A stretch of DNA of 64,000 bases. Source: Pseudomonas proteolytica (GTDB taxonomy: Bacteria; Pseudomonadota; Gammaproteobacteria; Pseudomonadales; Pseudomonadaceae). Of the stretch, positions 52,532 to 60,774 are shown piece by piece. Where the stretch lies: the NCBI RefSeq assembly GCF_007858275.1, contig NZ_VFEV01000023.1, positions 1 to 64,000 on the forward strand. The letters are read 5' to 3'. Under the pieces are notes generated by a model that was given only the letters and a program-made list of their open reading frames with translations, had not been told where the DNA came from and did not search any database. The stretch's first letter is position 1. Every line of letters begins with the position of its first letter. A program made the position numbers and the translations under genes.

Positions 52532-53874
52532 TTCGTTCGCTGCGTGTGCGCCTGATGCTGGCGGCCACCACCTTGGCCGTATTGTTCATGCTCGGGCTGT
52601 TACCGGCGATGCAGGGCGCGTTCAGCCTGGCGTTGCAGGATTCCATCGAGCAGCGCCTGGCGTCCGATGTGACCACCCTGATCTCTGCCGCGCGGGTCGA
52701 TAACAACCGCTTGCTGATGCCGGCGCAGTTGCCGGACGAGCGCTTCAACCTGACCGATAGCCGCCTGCTGGGCTATATCTACGACCGTGAAGGCCATCTG
52801 GTCTGGCGTTCGCGGGCGACCAGGGAAGAAAACATCAACTACCGGCCGCGCTACGACGGGCGCGGCAACGAGTTTGCGAAGATCCGCGAAGCCAACGGCC
52901 AGGAATTCTTCGTCTATGACGTCGAGGTCAAGCTGCTGGGGGGCAAGAGCGCGGCGTTCAGTATTGTCGCCCTGCAACCGGTGCGCGAATACCAAGTGAC
53001 CCTTGAAGGCCTGCGGGAGAACCTCTACCTGGGGTTTGGCGCCGCCTTGCTGGTGCTGCTGAGCCTGCTGTGGATCGGCCTGACCTGGGGCTTGCAGGCC
53101 TTGCGCCGGCTGAGCCAGGAGCTGGATGAAATCGAAGGCGGCACCCGGGAAAGTCTCAGCGAGCAACACCCGCGGGAGCTGCTGCGCCTGACCGGTTCCC
53201 TCAACCGCTTGCTCCATAGCGAGCGCGAGCAGCGCACCCGTTACCGCGACTCCCTGGACGACCTGGCCCACAGCCTGAAAACCCCGCTGGCGGTGTTGCA
53301 GGGGGTGAGTGAAGACATGGCCCAGCGCCCCCAGGACCTTGAACAGGCGCGGGTCCTGCAGTCGCAGATCGAACGCATGAGCCAGCAGATCAGCTATCAA
53401 TTGCAGCGCGCCAGCCTGCGTAAAAGCGGCCTGGTGCGCCACCAGGTGCGCCTGCGCCCGGTGCTGCAAAGCCTGTGCGACACCCTCGACAAGGTCTACC
53501 GCGACAAGCGCGTGCGCGTGTCTTTCGCGCTACCAGAGCAGTGCGACGTGCCCATCGAGCAAGGCGCCTTGCTGGAGTTGCTCGGCAACCTGCTGGAAAA
53601 CGCCTACCGCCTGTGCCTGAGTGAGGTGCGCGTGACCCTGGATGAAAGTGCCGATGGCGTGCGCTTGTGCATCGAAGACGACGGCCCCGGTGTGCCTCCC
53701 GACCAACGTGCGCGGATCCTGCAGCGCGGTGAGCGGTTGGACCGCCAGCATCCGGGGCAGGGGATCGGGTTGGCGGTGGTCAAGGACATTATTGAAAGCT
53801 ACGGCGCACGGTTGACCCTGGGGGATTCGCCTCTAGGGGGCGCGGCGTTCAGGATTCATTTTCCGGCTGTTTGA
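52528..53874 (+). CDS. phoQ: Sensor histidine kinase PhoQ
   Basis: 448 residues. Membrane helices at about 8-30 and 170-192 flank a periplasmic sensor domain with acidic patches (a Mg2+-bridge surface is expected). HAMP is followed by His248 in DDLAHSLKTPLAVL, the N-box 'LGNLLENAYRL', 'IEDDGPGVPPDQ' and 'GQGIGLAVV'. The start is TTG at 52528 in a TTGA overlap with the phoP stop. It dephosphorylates PhoP when Mg2+ is plentiful. Confidence 0.92.
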   Translation: MIRSLRVRLMLAATTLAVLFMLGLLPAMQGAFSLALQDSIEQRLASDVTTLISAARVDNNRLLMPAQLPDERFNLTDSRLLGYIYDREGHLVWRSRATREENINYRPRYDGRGNEFAKIREANGQEFFVYDVEVKLLGGKSAAFSIVALQPVREYQVTLEGLRENLYLGFGAALLVLLSLLWIGLTWGLQALRRLSQELDEIEGGTRESLSEQHPRELLRLTGSLNRLLHSEREQRTRYRDSLDDLAHSLKTPLAVLQGVSEDMAQRPQDLEQARVLQSQIERMSQQISYQLQRASLRKSGLVRHQVRLRPVLQSLCDTLDKVYRDKRVRVSFALPEQCDVPIEQGALLELLGNLLENAYRLCLSEVRVTLDESADGVRLCIEDDGPGVPPDQRARILQRGERLDRQHPGQGIGLAVVKDIIESYGARLTLGDSPLGGAAFRIHFPAV

Positions 53875-53908
53875 TCTTTATTGGATTGACCGGCCGCATC
53901 GCAGCATC

Positions 53909-54127
53909 GGTATCTACACAACTTTGCCGCAACGCCTAAATCCAGGCAGATAGCGCAGTTGTGGCGAGCGGGCTTGTCCCGCGCTGGGCTGCGAAGCAGC
54001 CCCAATAAGCCGAATGCGTTGTACCAGATACACCGCAGCGGCTGGTTTTGGGGCTGCTTCGCAGCCCAGCGCGGGGCAAGCCCGCTCGCCACGGGGGGCG
54101 TCAGTTTCTGAAAGTCGTGTAGATACC
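53909..54127. mobile_element. MITE-like palindromic element with a REP-related core
   Basis: Outer inverted ends GGTATCTACACAACTTT (53909-53925) and AAAGTCGTGTAGATACC (about 54111-54127), with one mismatch, enclose a large inverted pair. The left arm has GCGAGCGGGCTTGTCCCGCG and GCTGGGCTGCGAAGCAGCCC; the right arm the reverse. About 219 bp in total, no ORF, so non-autonomous. It resembles an expanded REPIN of another subfamily. It fills the gap between phoQ and the AraC regulator. Confidence 0.7.
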
Positions 54128-54178
54128 TATGCGCATCGCTGGCTTGCCTGCGATGGCGCCCGTCCAAACAATACATCC

Positions 54179-55177
54179 TCAACTTTCCTGCGCCCGATAA
54201 GCCCCCGGTGTCACCCCCGTCCACTTCTTGAACGCCCGGTGAAACGCCGACGGCTCGGAAAACCCCAACTGCTCGGCAATCTCCTGCAACGACAGATCCG
54301 CCCGCCCCAGATGAAAAATCGCAATATCCCGCCGCAGCTCATCCTTGAGTGCCTGGAAGCTGGTGCCTTCCTCACGCAAATGCCGGCGCAGGGTCTGTGG
54401 GCTGATGTGCAGGTGTTGCGCCACGGCTTCCAGGTCGGGCCAGGGTGTGCGGTCGCGGCTTAACAGACGCCGCAACTGGCTGCTCAGGCTGTCGCCTTCG
54501 TCCGGTCGCGACAGCAGGTCCGCGGGGGAGCGTTCGAGGAAATGCTTGAGGGTGCGCTCGTCCTGCAGCAGCGGCAGGCTCAGGTAGCGGCTATGGAACA
54601 CCAGGCTGCTGCGGGCTGCGCTGAACACCAGGGGGCAAGGGAACAGCAGGTCGTACTCACTGGCATGGGCCGGCGCCGGGTAGCTGAACGTCGCTTGCTC
54701 CAGGCGGATACGCTGGCCAATCAACCAACTGCCGAGGCGATGCCAGATCACCAGCAGGGACTCGCTCAGGAAGTGATCCGGGTCCCACAGTTGCGAGTCA
54801 TCCAGGCTCAGGCAGGCCATATCGCCTTCGCGGCTCAGGCGCCAGCGCGGCCCCTGGGGGAACAGGCTATAGAACAACAGGCCGCGCTCCAGCGCCTTCT
54901 CCAGGGTGCGGCAGTGAATCAGCGCGTGGCACATCATGGCGAAGGTCCCACGCTTGCTCGGCCCATCGGCGAAACCCAGGTACTCGTCATCCAGGGCCAG
55001 CCACAGCCTCTGCAACAGCTGCGTGAACTGCTCCGGCGCGATGCGTGCGCGGGGCTCTGCCAGCAATTGCGGGGTAATGCCCAGTTGCTGCAGCAGCGTC
55101 GAGCAGTCGTACCCGGCCCGGTGCGCACCGCCCAAGGCCGCGCGGGCGTAATGACTGGCGATGGTGCGTTCGCGCAT
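54179..55177 (-). CDS. AraC-family transcriptional regulator
   Basis: 332 residues. An arabinose-binding-like N-terminal domain ('LLQQLGITPQLLAEPRARIAPEQFTQLL') is followed by a C-terminal AraC helix-turn-helix pair (about residues 235-330, 'DLEAVAQHLHISPQTLRRHLREEG' and 'LSLQEIAEQLGFSEPSAFHRAFKKWTG'). It belongs to the OruR/VirF-like group with an N-terminal arabinose-binding domain. ATG at 55177 follows GAGG; the upstream extension is not supported. Divergent from dctA; the two palindromes in the gap could be its own or DctD's sites. Its target is unknown. Confidence 0.85.
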   Translation of the reverse strand: MRERTIASHYARAALGGAHRAGYDCSTLLQQLGITPQLLAEPRARIAPEQFTQLLQRLWLALDDEYLGFADGPSKRGTFAMMCHALIHCRTLEKALERGLLFYSLFPQGPRWRLSREGDMACLSLDDSQLWDPDHFLSESLLVIWHRLGSWLIGQRIRLEQATFSYPAPAHASEYDLLFPCPLVFSAARSSLVFHSRYLSLPLLQDERTLKHFLERSPADLLSRPDEGDSLSSQLRRLLSRDRTPWPDLEAVAQHLHISPQTLRRHLREEGTSFQALKDELRRDIAIFHLGRADLSLQEIAEQLGFSEPSAFHRAFKKWTGVTPGAYRAQES

Positions 55178-55233
55178 GCAGGGGCCTCGTCCATTGAGTG
55201 GCCGATGGTAGCCATCATGTCTGGGCTGGACAA

Positions 55234-55288
55234 GGCGGATATCCGCCAAATTGTAGGACGAGATTAGGCGGGTGGGCGGATATCCGCC
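55234..55288. promoter_or_regulatory. Pair of identical palindromes upstream of dctA
   Basis: GGCGGATATCCGCC occurs at 55234-55247 and 55275-55288, both perfect, 41 bp apart (about four helical turns). They lie about 87 and 128 bp before the dctA -24 element, the usual place for a sigma-54 enhancer. A third, imperfect copy (GGCGGATATTTGCC) is at 55471-55484. Confidence 0.65.
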
Positions 55289-55366
55289 ACCTGCGCGCCC
55301 CCCTGAAACAGCCATGAATTTCCGTCAGCCCCCATGAGCCAAGGGTTACAGGGTTTTTCAGGAAAG

Positions 55367-55382
55367 TGGCACGCAGTTTGCG
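55367..55382 (+). promoter_or_regulatory. Sigma-54 promoter of dctA
   Basis: TGGCAC-N5-TTGCG, with GG and GC 10 nt apart: an excellent -24/-12 match. It begins 145 bp before the dctA ATG. In Pseudomonas dctA is activated by DctB/DctD with RpoN. Confidence 0.88.
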
Positions 55383-55511
55383 ATAAGGAGTACAGACCTG
55401 CCAGCCAGCAGATCGCCAAAACAAATCCCTCCAGTGCAGGAGGGTTCGCAATTCAAGTGTCGTGGGCAATGGCGGATATTTGCCCCACGGGACTCTTGAG
55501 GAAACTTTGCA

Positions 55512-56843
55512 ATGACGACTCGTCAGCCGTTCTACAAAACCCTGTACTTCCAGGTAATCGTTGCCATCGTTATCGGTATCCTGCTCGGTCACTTCTACCC
55601 GCAGACCGGTGTGGCCCTCAAGCCACTGGGTGACGGCTTTATCAAGCTGATCAAAATGGTCATCGCCCCGATCATCTTCTGTACCGTTGTCAGCGGCATC
55701 GCCGGCATGCAGAGCATGAAGTCGGTGGGCAAGACCGGCGGCTACGCGCTGCTGTACTTCGAAATCGTCTCCACCATCGCCCTGTTGATCGGCCTGATCG
55801 TGGTCAACGTGGTACAGCCAGGTGCTGGCATGCACATCGACGTCGCTACCCTGGACGCTTCGAAAGTGGCTGCTTATGTCACCGCCGGTAAAGACCAGAG
55901 CATCGTCGGCTTTATCCTCAACGTGATCCCGAACACCATCGTCGGCGCCTTCGCCAACGGCGATATCCTGCAAGTGCTGATGTTCTCGGTGATCTTCGGT
56001 TTCGCCCTGCACCGCCTGGGTGCCTATGGCAAGCCGGTGCTGGACTTCATCGATCGCTTCGCCCACGTGATGTTCAACATCATCAACATGATCATGAAGC
56101 TCGCGCCAATCGGTGCCCTGGGCGCAATGGCGTTCACCATCGGTGCCTACGGTGTTGGCTCGCTGGTGCAACTGGGCCAGTTGATGATCTGCTTCTACAT
56201 CACCTGCATCCTGTTCGTGCTGGTAGTACTGGGTGGCATCTGCCGCGCCCACGGCTTCAGCGTCCTGAAACTGGTGCGCTACATCCGTGAAGAACTGCTG
56301 ATCGTACTGGGTACTTCCTCCTCTGAATCCGCACTGCCGCGCATGCTGATCAAGATGGAACGCCTGGGCGCGAAGAAGTCGGTGGTTGGTCTGGTTATCC
56401 CGACTGGCTACTCCTTCAACCTCGACGGTACTTCGATCTACCTGACCATGGCTGCCGTGTTCATCGCCCAGGCGACTGACACCCACATGGACATCACCCA
56501 CCAGATCACCCTGTTGCTGGTGCTGTTGCTGTCCTCCAAAGGCGCTGCAGGCGTGACCGGCAGTGGTTTCATCGTACTGGCCGCAACCTTGTCGGCTGTT
56601 GGCCACCTGCCGGTTGCCGGCCTGGCGCTGATCCTCGGTATCGACCGCTTCATGTCCGAAGCCCGCGCTCTGACCAACCTGGTGGGTAACGCCGTAGCAA
56701 CCATCGTCGTTGCCAAGTGGGTCAAGGAACTGGACACCGACAAGCTGCAAAGCGAGCTGGCTTCCGGCGGTACCGGTATCTCCGAAACCCGCGAACTGGA
56801 TGACCTGGGCGTAGCCGAAGGCCCGGCGCCAGCGATCAAGTAA
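55512..56843 (+). CDS. dctA: C4-dicarboxylate/H+ (or Na+) symporter
   Basis: 443 residues, DAACS family. Imports succinate, fumarate and malate across the inner membrane. About eight membrane helices and two re-entrant loops. 'LGTSSSESALPRMLIKM' is the serine-rich loop HP1, 'TGYSFNLDGTSIYLTMAAVFIAQAT' the substrate-binding signature, and 'SSKGAAGVTGSGFIVLAATL' HP2. The start ATG at 55512 gives MTTRQPFYKTLYFQVI, the usual N-terminus. Preceded by a sigma-54 promoter and palindromic sites, and followed by a strong terminator. Confidence 0.95.
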   Translation: MTTRQPFYKTLYFQVIVAIVIGILLGHFYPQTGVALKPLGDGFIKLIKMVIAPIIFCTVVSGIAGMQSMKSVGKTGGYALLYFEIVSTIALLIGLIVVNVVQPGAGMHIDVATLDASKVAAYVTAGKDQSIVGFILNVIPNTIVGAFANGDILQVLMFSVIFGFALHRLGAYGKPVLDFIDRFAHVMFNIINMIMKLAPIGALGAMAFTIGAYGVGSLVQLGQLMICFYITCILFVLVVLGGICRAHGFSVLKLVRYIREELLIVLGTSSSESALPRMLIKMERLGAKKSVVGLVIPTGYSFNLDGTSIYLTMAAVFIAQATDTHMDITHQITLLLVLLLSSKGAAGVTGSGFIVLAATLSAVGHLPVAGLALILGIDRFMSEARALTNLVGNAVATIVVAKWVKELDTDKLQSELASGGTGISETRELDDLGVAEGPAPAIK

Positions 56844-56858
56844 ACGCTGACGCACACT

Positions 56859-56887
56859 AAAAAACCCATCTTCGGATGGGTTTTTTT
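56859..56887 (+). terminator. Terminator of dctA
   Basis: AAAAACCCATC-TTC-GGATGGGTTTTTTT, 15 bp after the stop. Confidence 0.92.
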
Positions 56888-56993
56888 ATGGGCGCACGAG
56901 CACAACGGTCACTGTCGATGATGGTTACGGTAATTGCCGCTAGCGCCCAAGGCTGACTACTCTGTGCCCCATCGAACTGGAATCGGAGCTCCC

Positions 56994-58175
56994 ATGTCAG
57001 GCCCCTTGGCGTCCCTCAAAGTGCTGGATTTCTCGACCTTGTTGCCGGGGCCTTTTGCCTCGTTGCTGTTGGCGGACATGGGCGCCGAGGTACTGCGCAT
57101 CGAATCCCCGACGCGCATGGACCTGTTGCGCGTGTTGCCGCCCCACGACCGTGGCGTTTCGGCCAGCCATGCCTACCTCAACCGCAACAAGCGCAGCCTG
57201 GCCCTGGACCTCAAGCAGCCCGAGGCGCTGGAGATCGTGCGGCAACTGGTGGCCGACTACGACATCGTGCTGGAGCAGTTCCGCCCCGGGGTCATGGAGC
57301 GCCTGGGCTTGGGTTATGAAGCGCTGAAGGCGATCAACCCGAAGCTGATCTATGTGTCCATCACCGGCTACGGCCAGACGGGCCCCTACAAGGATCGCGC
57401 CGGGCATGACATCAATTACCTGGCACTGTCTGGCGTCGCCAGCTACACCGGGCGTGAGGACAGCGGCCCGCTGCCCCTCGGCGTGCAATTGGCCGATGTG
57501 GGCGGTGGCTCGTTGCACGCCGTGGTTGGCCTGCTCGCGGCGGTGATTGCCCGGCAGCACAGCGGGGTGGGCCAGTACCTGGATGTGAGCATGACCGACT
57601 GCGCCTTCAGCCTCAACGCCATGGCCGGCGCGGCCTACCTGGCCTGTGGCGTGGAGCCCGGGCGCGAAGACCAGGTGCTCAATGGCGGCAGCTTCTACGA
57701 TTACTACCGCTCGCGGGACGGGCGCTGGCTGTCGGTGGGCAGCCTGGAACCAGGGTTTATGCAGCAACTGTGTGGCGCGCTGGGGCGCCCGGAACTGGCG
57801 GCCCTGGGGTTGTCGCCCAAGCCCGAGCAGCAGAAGGCACTCAAGCAGGCATTGCAGGTCGAGTTTGAGCGGCACAGTTTTGAGGAGCTGTGTGCGTTGT
57901 TCGCTGGGGTGGATGCCTGCGTGGAACCGGTCCTCAGTTTGGGCGAAGCCCTTGAACACCCGCAGTTACAGGCCCGGGAGCTGGTGAGCCAGGTGCCCCG
58001 CGGGGATGGTTCGTTCCAGGCGCAGATGGCGTGCCCGCTGAAGTTTTCCGAGGGGTTGCCGGCGCCGAGGCATATTGGGGGGGCGGTGGGGGCGCACAGT
58101 GATGAAGTGTTGGGGGAGTTGGGTTTCAGTCTTCAGCGGATTGCCGAACTGCGGGGGGCCAAGGTGGTGGGGTAG
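56994..58175 (+). CDS. CaiB/BaiF CoA-transferase-family protein, probable alpha-methylacyl-CoA racemase
   Basis: 393 residues. The N-terminal 'LKVLDFSTLLPGPFASLLLADMGAEVLRIE' is the family III CoA-transferase signature. The catalytic residues of mycobacterial alpha-methylacyl-CoA racemase (His126, Asp156, Glu241) have counterparts here: His138 in GHDINY, Asp168 in LADVGGG and Glu252 in SLEPGF. This makes a racemase of 2-methyl-branched acyl-CoA more likely than a transferase. ATG at 56994 is used; a longer in-frame start lies 60 bp upstream. Alone between dctA and sprT; the REPIN after the stop may end both it and sprT. Confidence 0.85.
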   Translation: MSGPLASLKVLDFSTLLPGPFASLLLADMGAEVLRIESPTRMDLLRVLPPHDRGVSASHAYLNRNKRSLALDLKQPEALEIVRQLVADYDIVLEQFRPGVMERLGLGYEALKAINPKLIYVSITGYGQTGPYKDRAGHDINYLALSGVASYTGREDSGPLPLGVQLADVGGGSLHAVVGLLAAVIARQHSGVGQYLDVSMTDCAFSLNAMAGAAYLACGVEPGREDQVLNGGSFYDYYRSRDGRWLSVGSLEPGFMQQLCGALGRPELAALGLSPKPEQQKALKQALQVEFERHSFEELCALFAGVDACVEPVLSLGEALEHPQLQARELVSQVPRGDGSFQAQMACPLKFSEGLPAPRHIGGAVGAHSDEVLGELGFSLQRIAELRGAKVVG

Positions 58176-58178
58176 TGG

Positions 58179-58277
58179 CTGTTCTGGCCCCTTCGCGGGC
58201 AAGCCCGCTCCCACATTTTGATTTGTGAATACATTCAGAATGTGGGAGCGGGCTTGCCCGCGAAGGGGCCGGAACAG
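58179..58277. repeat. REPIN between convergent genes
   Basis: Tail-to-tail REP pair; the arms extend outward as CTGTTCTGGCCCCTTCGCGG and its near-perfect inverse. The whole 99 bp between the CoA racemase and sprT is this element, so it probably acts as the shared transcription end. Confidence 0.88.
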
Positions 58278-58290
58278 GCACCCCAAAACC

Positions 58291-58785
58291 TCACTCCACC
58301 CGCGTCTCCCCAGTAAACACCAACGTCTCCCGACAGCGCCGGCACAAATACCGCCGCCCCTGGTTCACCAACCCATGGCGCTGGGCCGAGAACGCAAAGT
58401 CACTGTCGGCACACGGGCACCGGTAGATATAACGGGTCACGCGCCGTCGCTGGATCTCATAGGTGTGGCACCGATCAGGCGGCAGTTCGTAGACCCCGCG
58501 CATGATCAGTTGCCATTCCTCGCCATGGGGCTGGATGCGCTCGCCGAACAATTGGTGGGCGATCAGGTGCGCCACTTCGTGGGCCACCGTCTGTTTGAGG
58601 AAGTGTTGGCTGTTTTCTCGATACAACTGGGGGTTGAAGCGCAGCAGGTTCTCGTGCAAATGCGCGACACCGGCTTTATGCCCACGCAGCTTGAGGCTGA
58701 CCTGGGGGCGTTTGAAACTTCGTTTGAAAAAGGATTCGGCTTGCAGGAAACAATCTTCGACGCGGGTATTGAGTTGCTCGGGCAT
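58291..58785 (-). CDS. sprT: SprT-family zinc metalloprotease
   Basis: 164 residues, close to E. coli SprT. 'QTVAHEVAHLIAHQLFG' is the HExxH zinc motif (HEVAH), and the C-terminal part has cysteine pairs (RCPCAD and LCRRC), a zinc-ribbon. SprT relatives (Spartan in animals) cut DNA-protein crosslinks; the bacterial role is not well set. ATG at 58785 (MPEQLNTRVED) follows GGAG by 11 nt; an ATG three codons upstream is also possible. Confidence 0.88.
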   Translation of the reverse strand: MPEQLNTRVEDCFLQAESFFKRSFKRPQVSLKLRGHKAGVAHLHENLLRFNPQLYRENSQHFLKQTVAHEVAHLIAHQLFGERIQPHGEEWQLIMRGVYELPPDRCHTYEIQRRRVTRYIYRCPCADSDFAFSAQRHGLVNQGRRYLCRRCRETLVFTGETRVE

Positions 58786-58914
58786 GCTGTACATATCTCC
58801 AGAGACGTCCAGTATGCCGCATCCAAGGGTATTTCCGAATCTGTCAGGCGCCGAATGGTCATGCATAACGCGCAAAGCCACCTTGCGGTGGCTTTTCCTG
58901 CGGTTGAAAGCGCG

Positions 58915-59517
58915 TCAGTTGGTGTAGATCGGCCCCACGCCCAGGCCCCAGACAATCACGGTAAAGGCCATGATCGCCACCAGTACCACCAGGCCTACCG
59001 CCAGCACCGAGCTGGAAAACAGGAAGCCTTCGTCCGGGTCGATGCTCATGAAGGTCGGCAACCCCACGTACAGCAGGTAGACGGTGTAGCAAATCGCCGC
59101 CGTGCCCACGACCATGCCCAGCCACATATGTGGATACAACGCCGCCAGCCCGCCGATAAATAGCGGCGTGGCGGTGTAGGTGGCGAACGCGACGCAGCGC
59201 GCCATGCTTGGATTGGCGTCATAGGTGCGCGCCATCCAGTGAATGAAGGCGCCCATCACCGCGACGCCGCCGAGCATCGCCAGGTACGACATAATGGTCA
59301 TCCACAACGCACTGTCCTGGGTCAGCATGACCGGAGAGCGATTGCCGATGACCCAGCCAACCTGGGTGGTGCCGATAAAAGCCGATATGGCGGGGATCGC
59401 CGCGAGAATCAGCGTGTGAGTGAGGTACATGTGGCCGATGCTTTCTTCTTTATCGCCACGAATTTCCCGCCATTCCTGGTCGGGATGGGTGAAAAGCCCC
59501 ACGACGTGATGGATCAT
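58915..59517 (-). CDS. Yip1/DUF1282-family inner-membrane protein
   Basis: 200 residues with about five membrane helices. The N-terminal MIHHVVGLFTHPDQEWREIR is the Yip1-domain start seen in YohC-like bacterial proteins. Function is unknown; homologues are thought to act in membrane or stress physiology. ATG at 59517 follows AGGAG; upstream frame extension is not supported. Confidence 0.82.
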   Translation of the reverse strand: MIHHVVGLFTHPDQEWREIRGDKEESIGHMYLTHTLILAAIPAISAFIGTTQVGWVIGNRSPVMLTQDSALWMTIMSYLAMLGGVAVMGAFIHWMARTYDANPSMARCVAFATYTATPLFIGGLAALYPHMWLGMVVGTAAICYTVYLLYVGLPTFMSIDPDEGFLFSSSVLAVGLVVLVAIMAFTVIVWGLGVGPIYTN

Positions 59518-59882
59518 GCCAGTCACTCCTGTCGTTATTACCATCGCCCCCCAAGCGGAGCGCCCGCCGGCCAAGTGGCCTGAAAGGTCTGGATATATGT
59601 GCGACCTCAAGTCGCAGTATAGGAAGTGATGACCGGAAAAAGTGTGTGGCTTTAGAGCAAATTGCACTGTAAACACTGGGCTTAATCGCGCCTGGGTCTG
59701 TGACGTGGAATGCAGTCCCCTGTGGGAGCGGGCTTGCCCGCGATAGCGGTAGGTCAGGCAGCGGATTTATTGATCGATCCACCGCCATCGGGAGCAAGCC
59801 CCCTCCCACATTGGAACTCGGTGCTCCATACCGCTAAAATACCCGGCTTTTCGTCACACACCTTTTCGCGGATCCAAGCGCC
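59518..59882. other. Divergent promoter region before ttcA
   Basis: 365 bp. It contains the REPIN at 59721-59812. No further gene. Confidence 0.4.
59721..59812. repeat. REPIN upstream of ttcA
   Basis: TGTGGGAGCGGGCTTGCCCG and the partner GGGAGCAAGCCCCCTCCCAC; the right arm has small mismatches. Confidence 0.85.
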
Positions 59883-60707
59883 ATGGGCACCCTTACCGTC
59901 AATCAGAACAAACTGCAAAAACGCCTGCGGCGCCTGGCCGGTGAGGCTGTCGCTGACTTCAACATGATCGAGGAGGGCGACAAGGTCATGGTCTGCCTGT
60001 CTGGCGGCAAAGACAGCTACACCATGCTGGACGTGCTGATGCACCTGCAGAAGGTCGCGCCGATCAAGTTCGACATCGTTGCCGTGAACATGGACCAGAA
60101 ACAGCCCGGGTTCCCCGAGGATGTGCTGCCGGCCTACCTCAAGACTCTCGGCATCGAATACCACATCGTCGAGAAAGACACCTATTCGGTGGTCAAGGAA
60201 CTGATCCCGGAAGGCAAGACCACCTGCTCGCTGTGCTCGCGCCTGCGTCGTGGCACCCTGTACACCTTTGCCGATGAAATCGGCGCGACCAAGATGGCCT
60301 TGGGTCATCATCGTGATGACATCGTCGAAACCTTCTTCCTCAATATGTTCTTCAACGGCTCCCTCAAGGCCATGCCGCCCAAGCTGCGCGCCGATGACGG
60401 GCGCAACGTGGTGATCCGCCCGCTGGCGTATTGCAACGAGAAGGACATCCAGGCCTACTCCGACTTCAAGCAATTCCCGATCATCCCCTGCAACCTCTGC
60501 GGCTCCCAGGAGAACCTGCAGCGCCAGGTGGTCAAGGACATGCTCCAGGAGTGGGAGCGCAAGACGCCGGGGCGCACCGAAAGCATCTTCCGCAGCCTGC
60601 AGAATGTGATTCCGTCGCAGTTGGCCGACCGCAACCTGTTCGACTTCACCAGCCTGCGCATCGATGAAACCGCCGCTTCGCGCTTCGTCAACATTGTGAA
60701 CCTCTGA
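59883..60707 (+). CDS. ttcA: tRNA 2-thiocytidine biosynthesis protein TtcA
   Basis: Adds sulfur to cytidine 32 of some tRNAs. 274 residues. PP-loop SGGKDSYTML (residues 40-49), [4Fe-4S]-binding cysteines in 'CSLCSRLRRG' (CxxC) and a further cysteine in 'IPCNLCGSQENLQR'. Cytoplasmic. ATG at 59883 follows a weak ribosome site. The next gene (60775) follows a hairpin, so it is probably separate. Confidence 0.95.
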   Translation: MGTLTVNQNKLQKRLRRLAGEAVADFNMIEEGDKVMVCLSGGKDSYTMLDVLMHLQKVAPIKFDIVAVNMDQKQPGFPEDVLPAYLKTLGIEYHIVEKDTYSVVKELIPEGKTTCSLCSRLRRGTLYTFADEIGATKMALGHHRDDIVETFFLNMFFNGSLKAMPPKLRADDGRNVVIRPLAYCNEKDIQAYSDFKQFPIIPCNLCGSQENLQRQVVKDMLQEWERKTPGRTESIFRSLQNVIPSQLADRNLFDFTSLRIDETAASRFVNIVNL

Positions 60708-60728
60708 GCCTTTTCCAGGCTCTGACAG

Positions 60729-60752
60729 ACGGCGCTCATGGGCGCCGTTTTC
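60729..60752 (+). terminator. Terminator of ttcA
   Basis: ACGGCGC-TCATG-GGCGCCGT followed by TTTC; a short T-run. Confidence 0.7.
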
Positions 60753-60774
60753 ATTTCAACCCGTAGGAGAGGGC

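Noticed and set aside
55215..56855. 546-codon frame antisense to dctA
   Set aside because: His/Asp/Gln-rich shadow of dctA.
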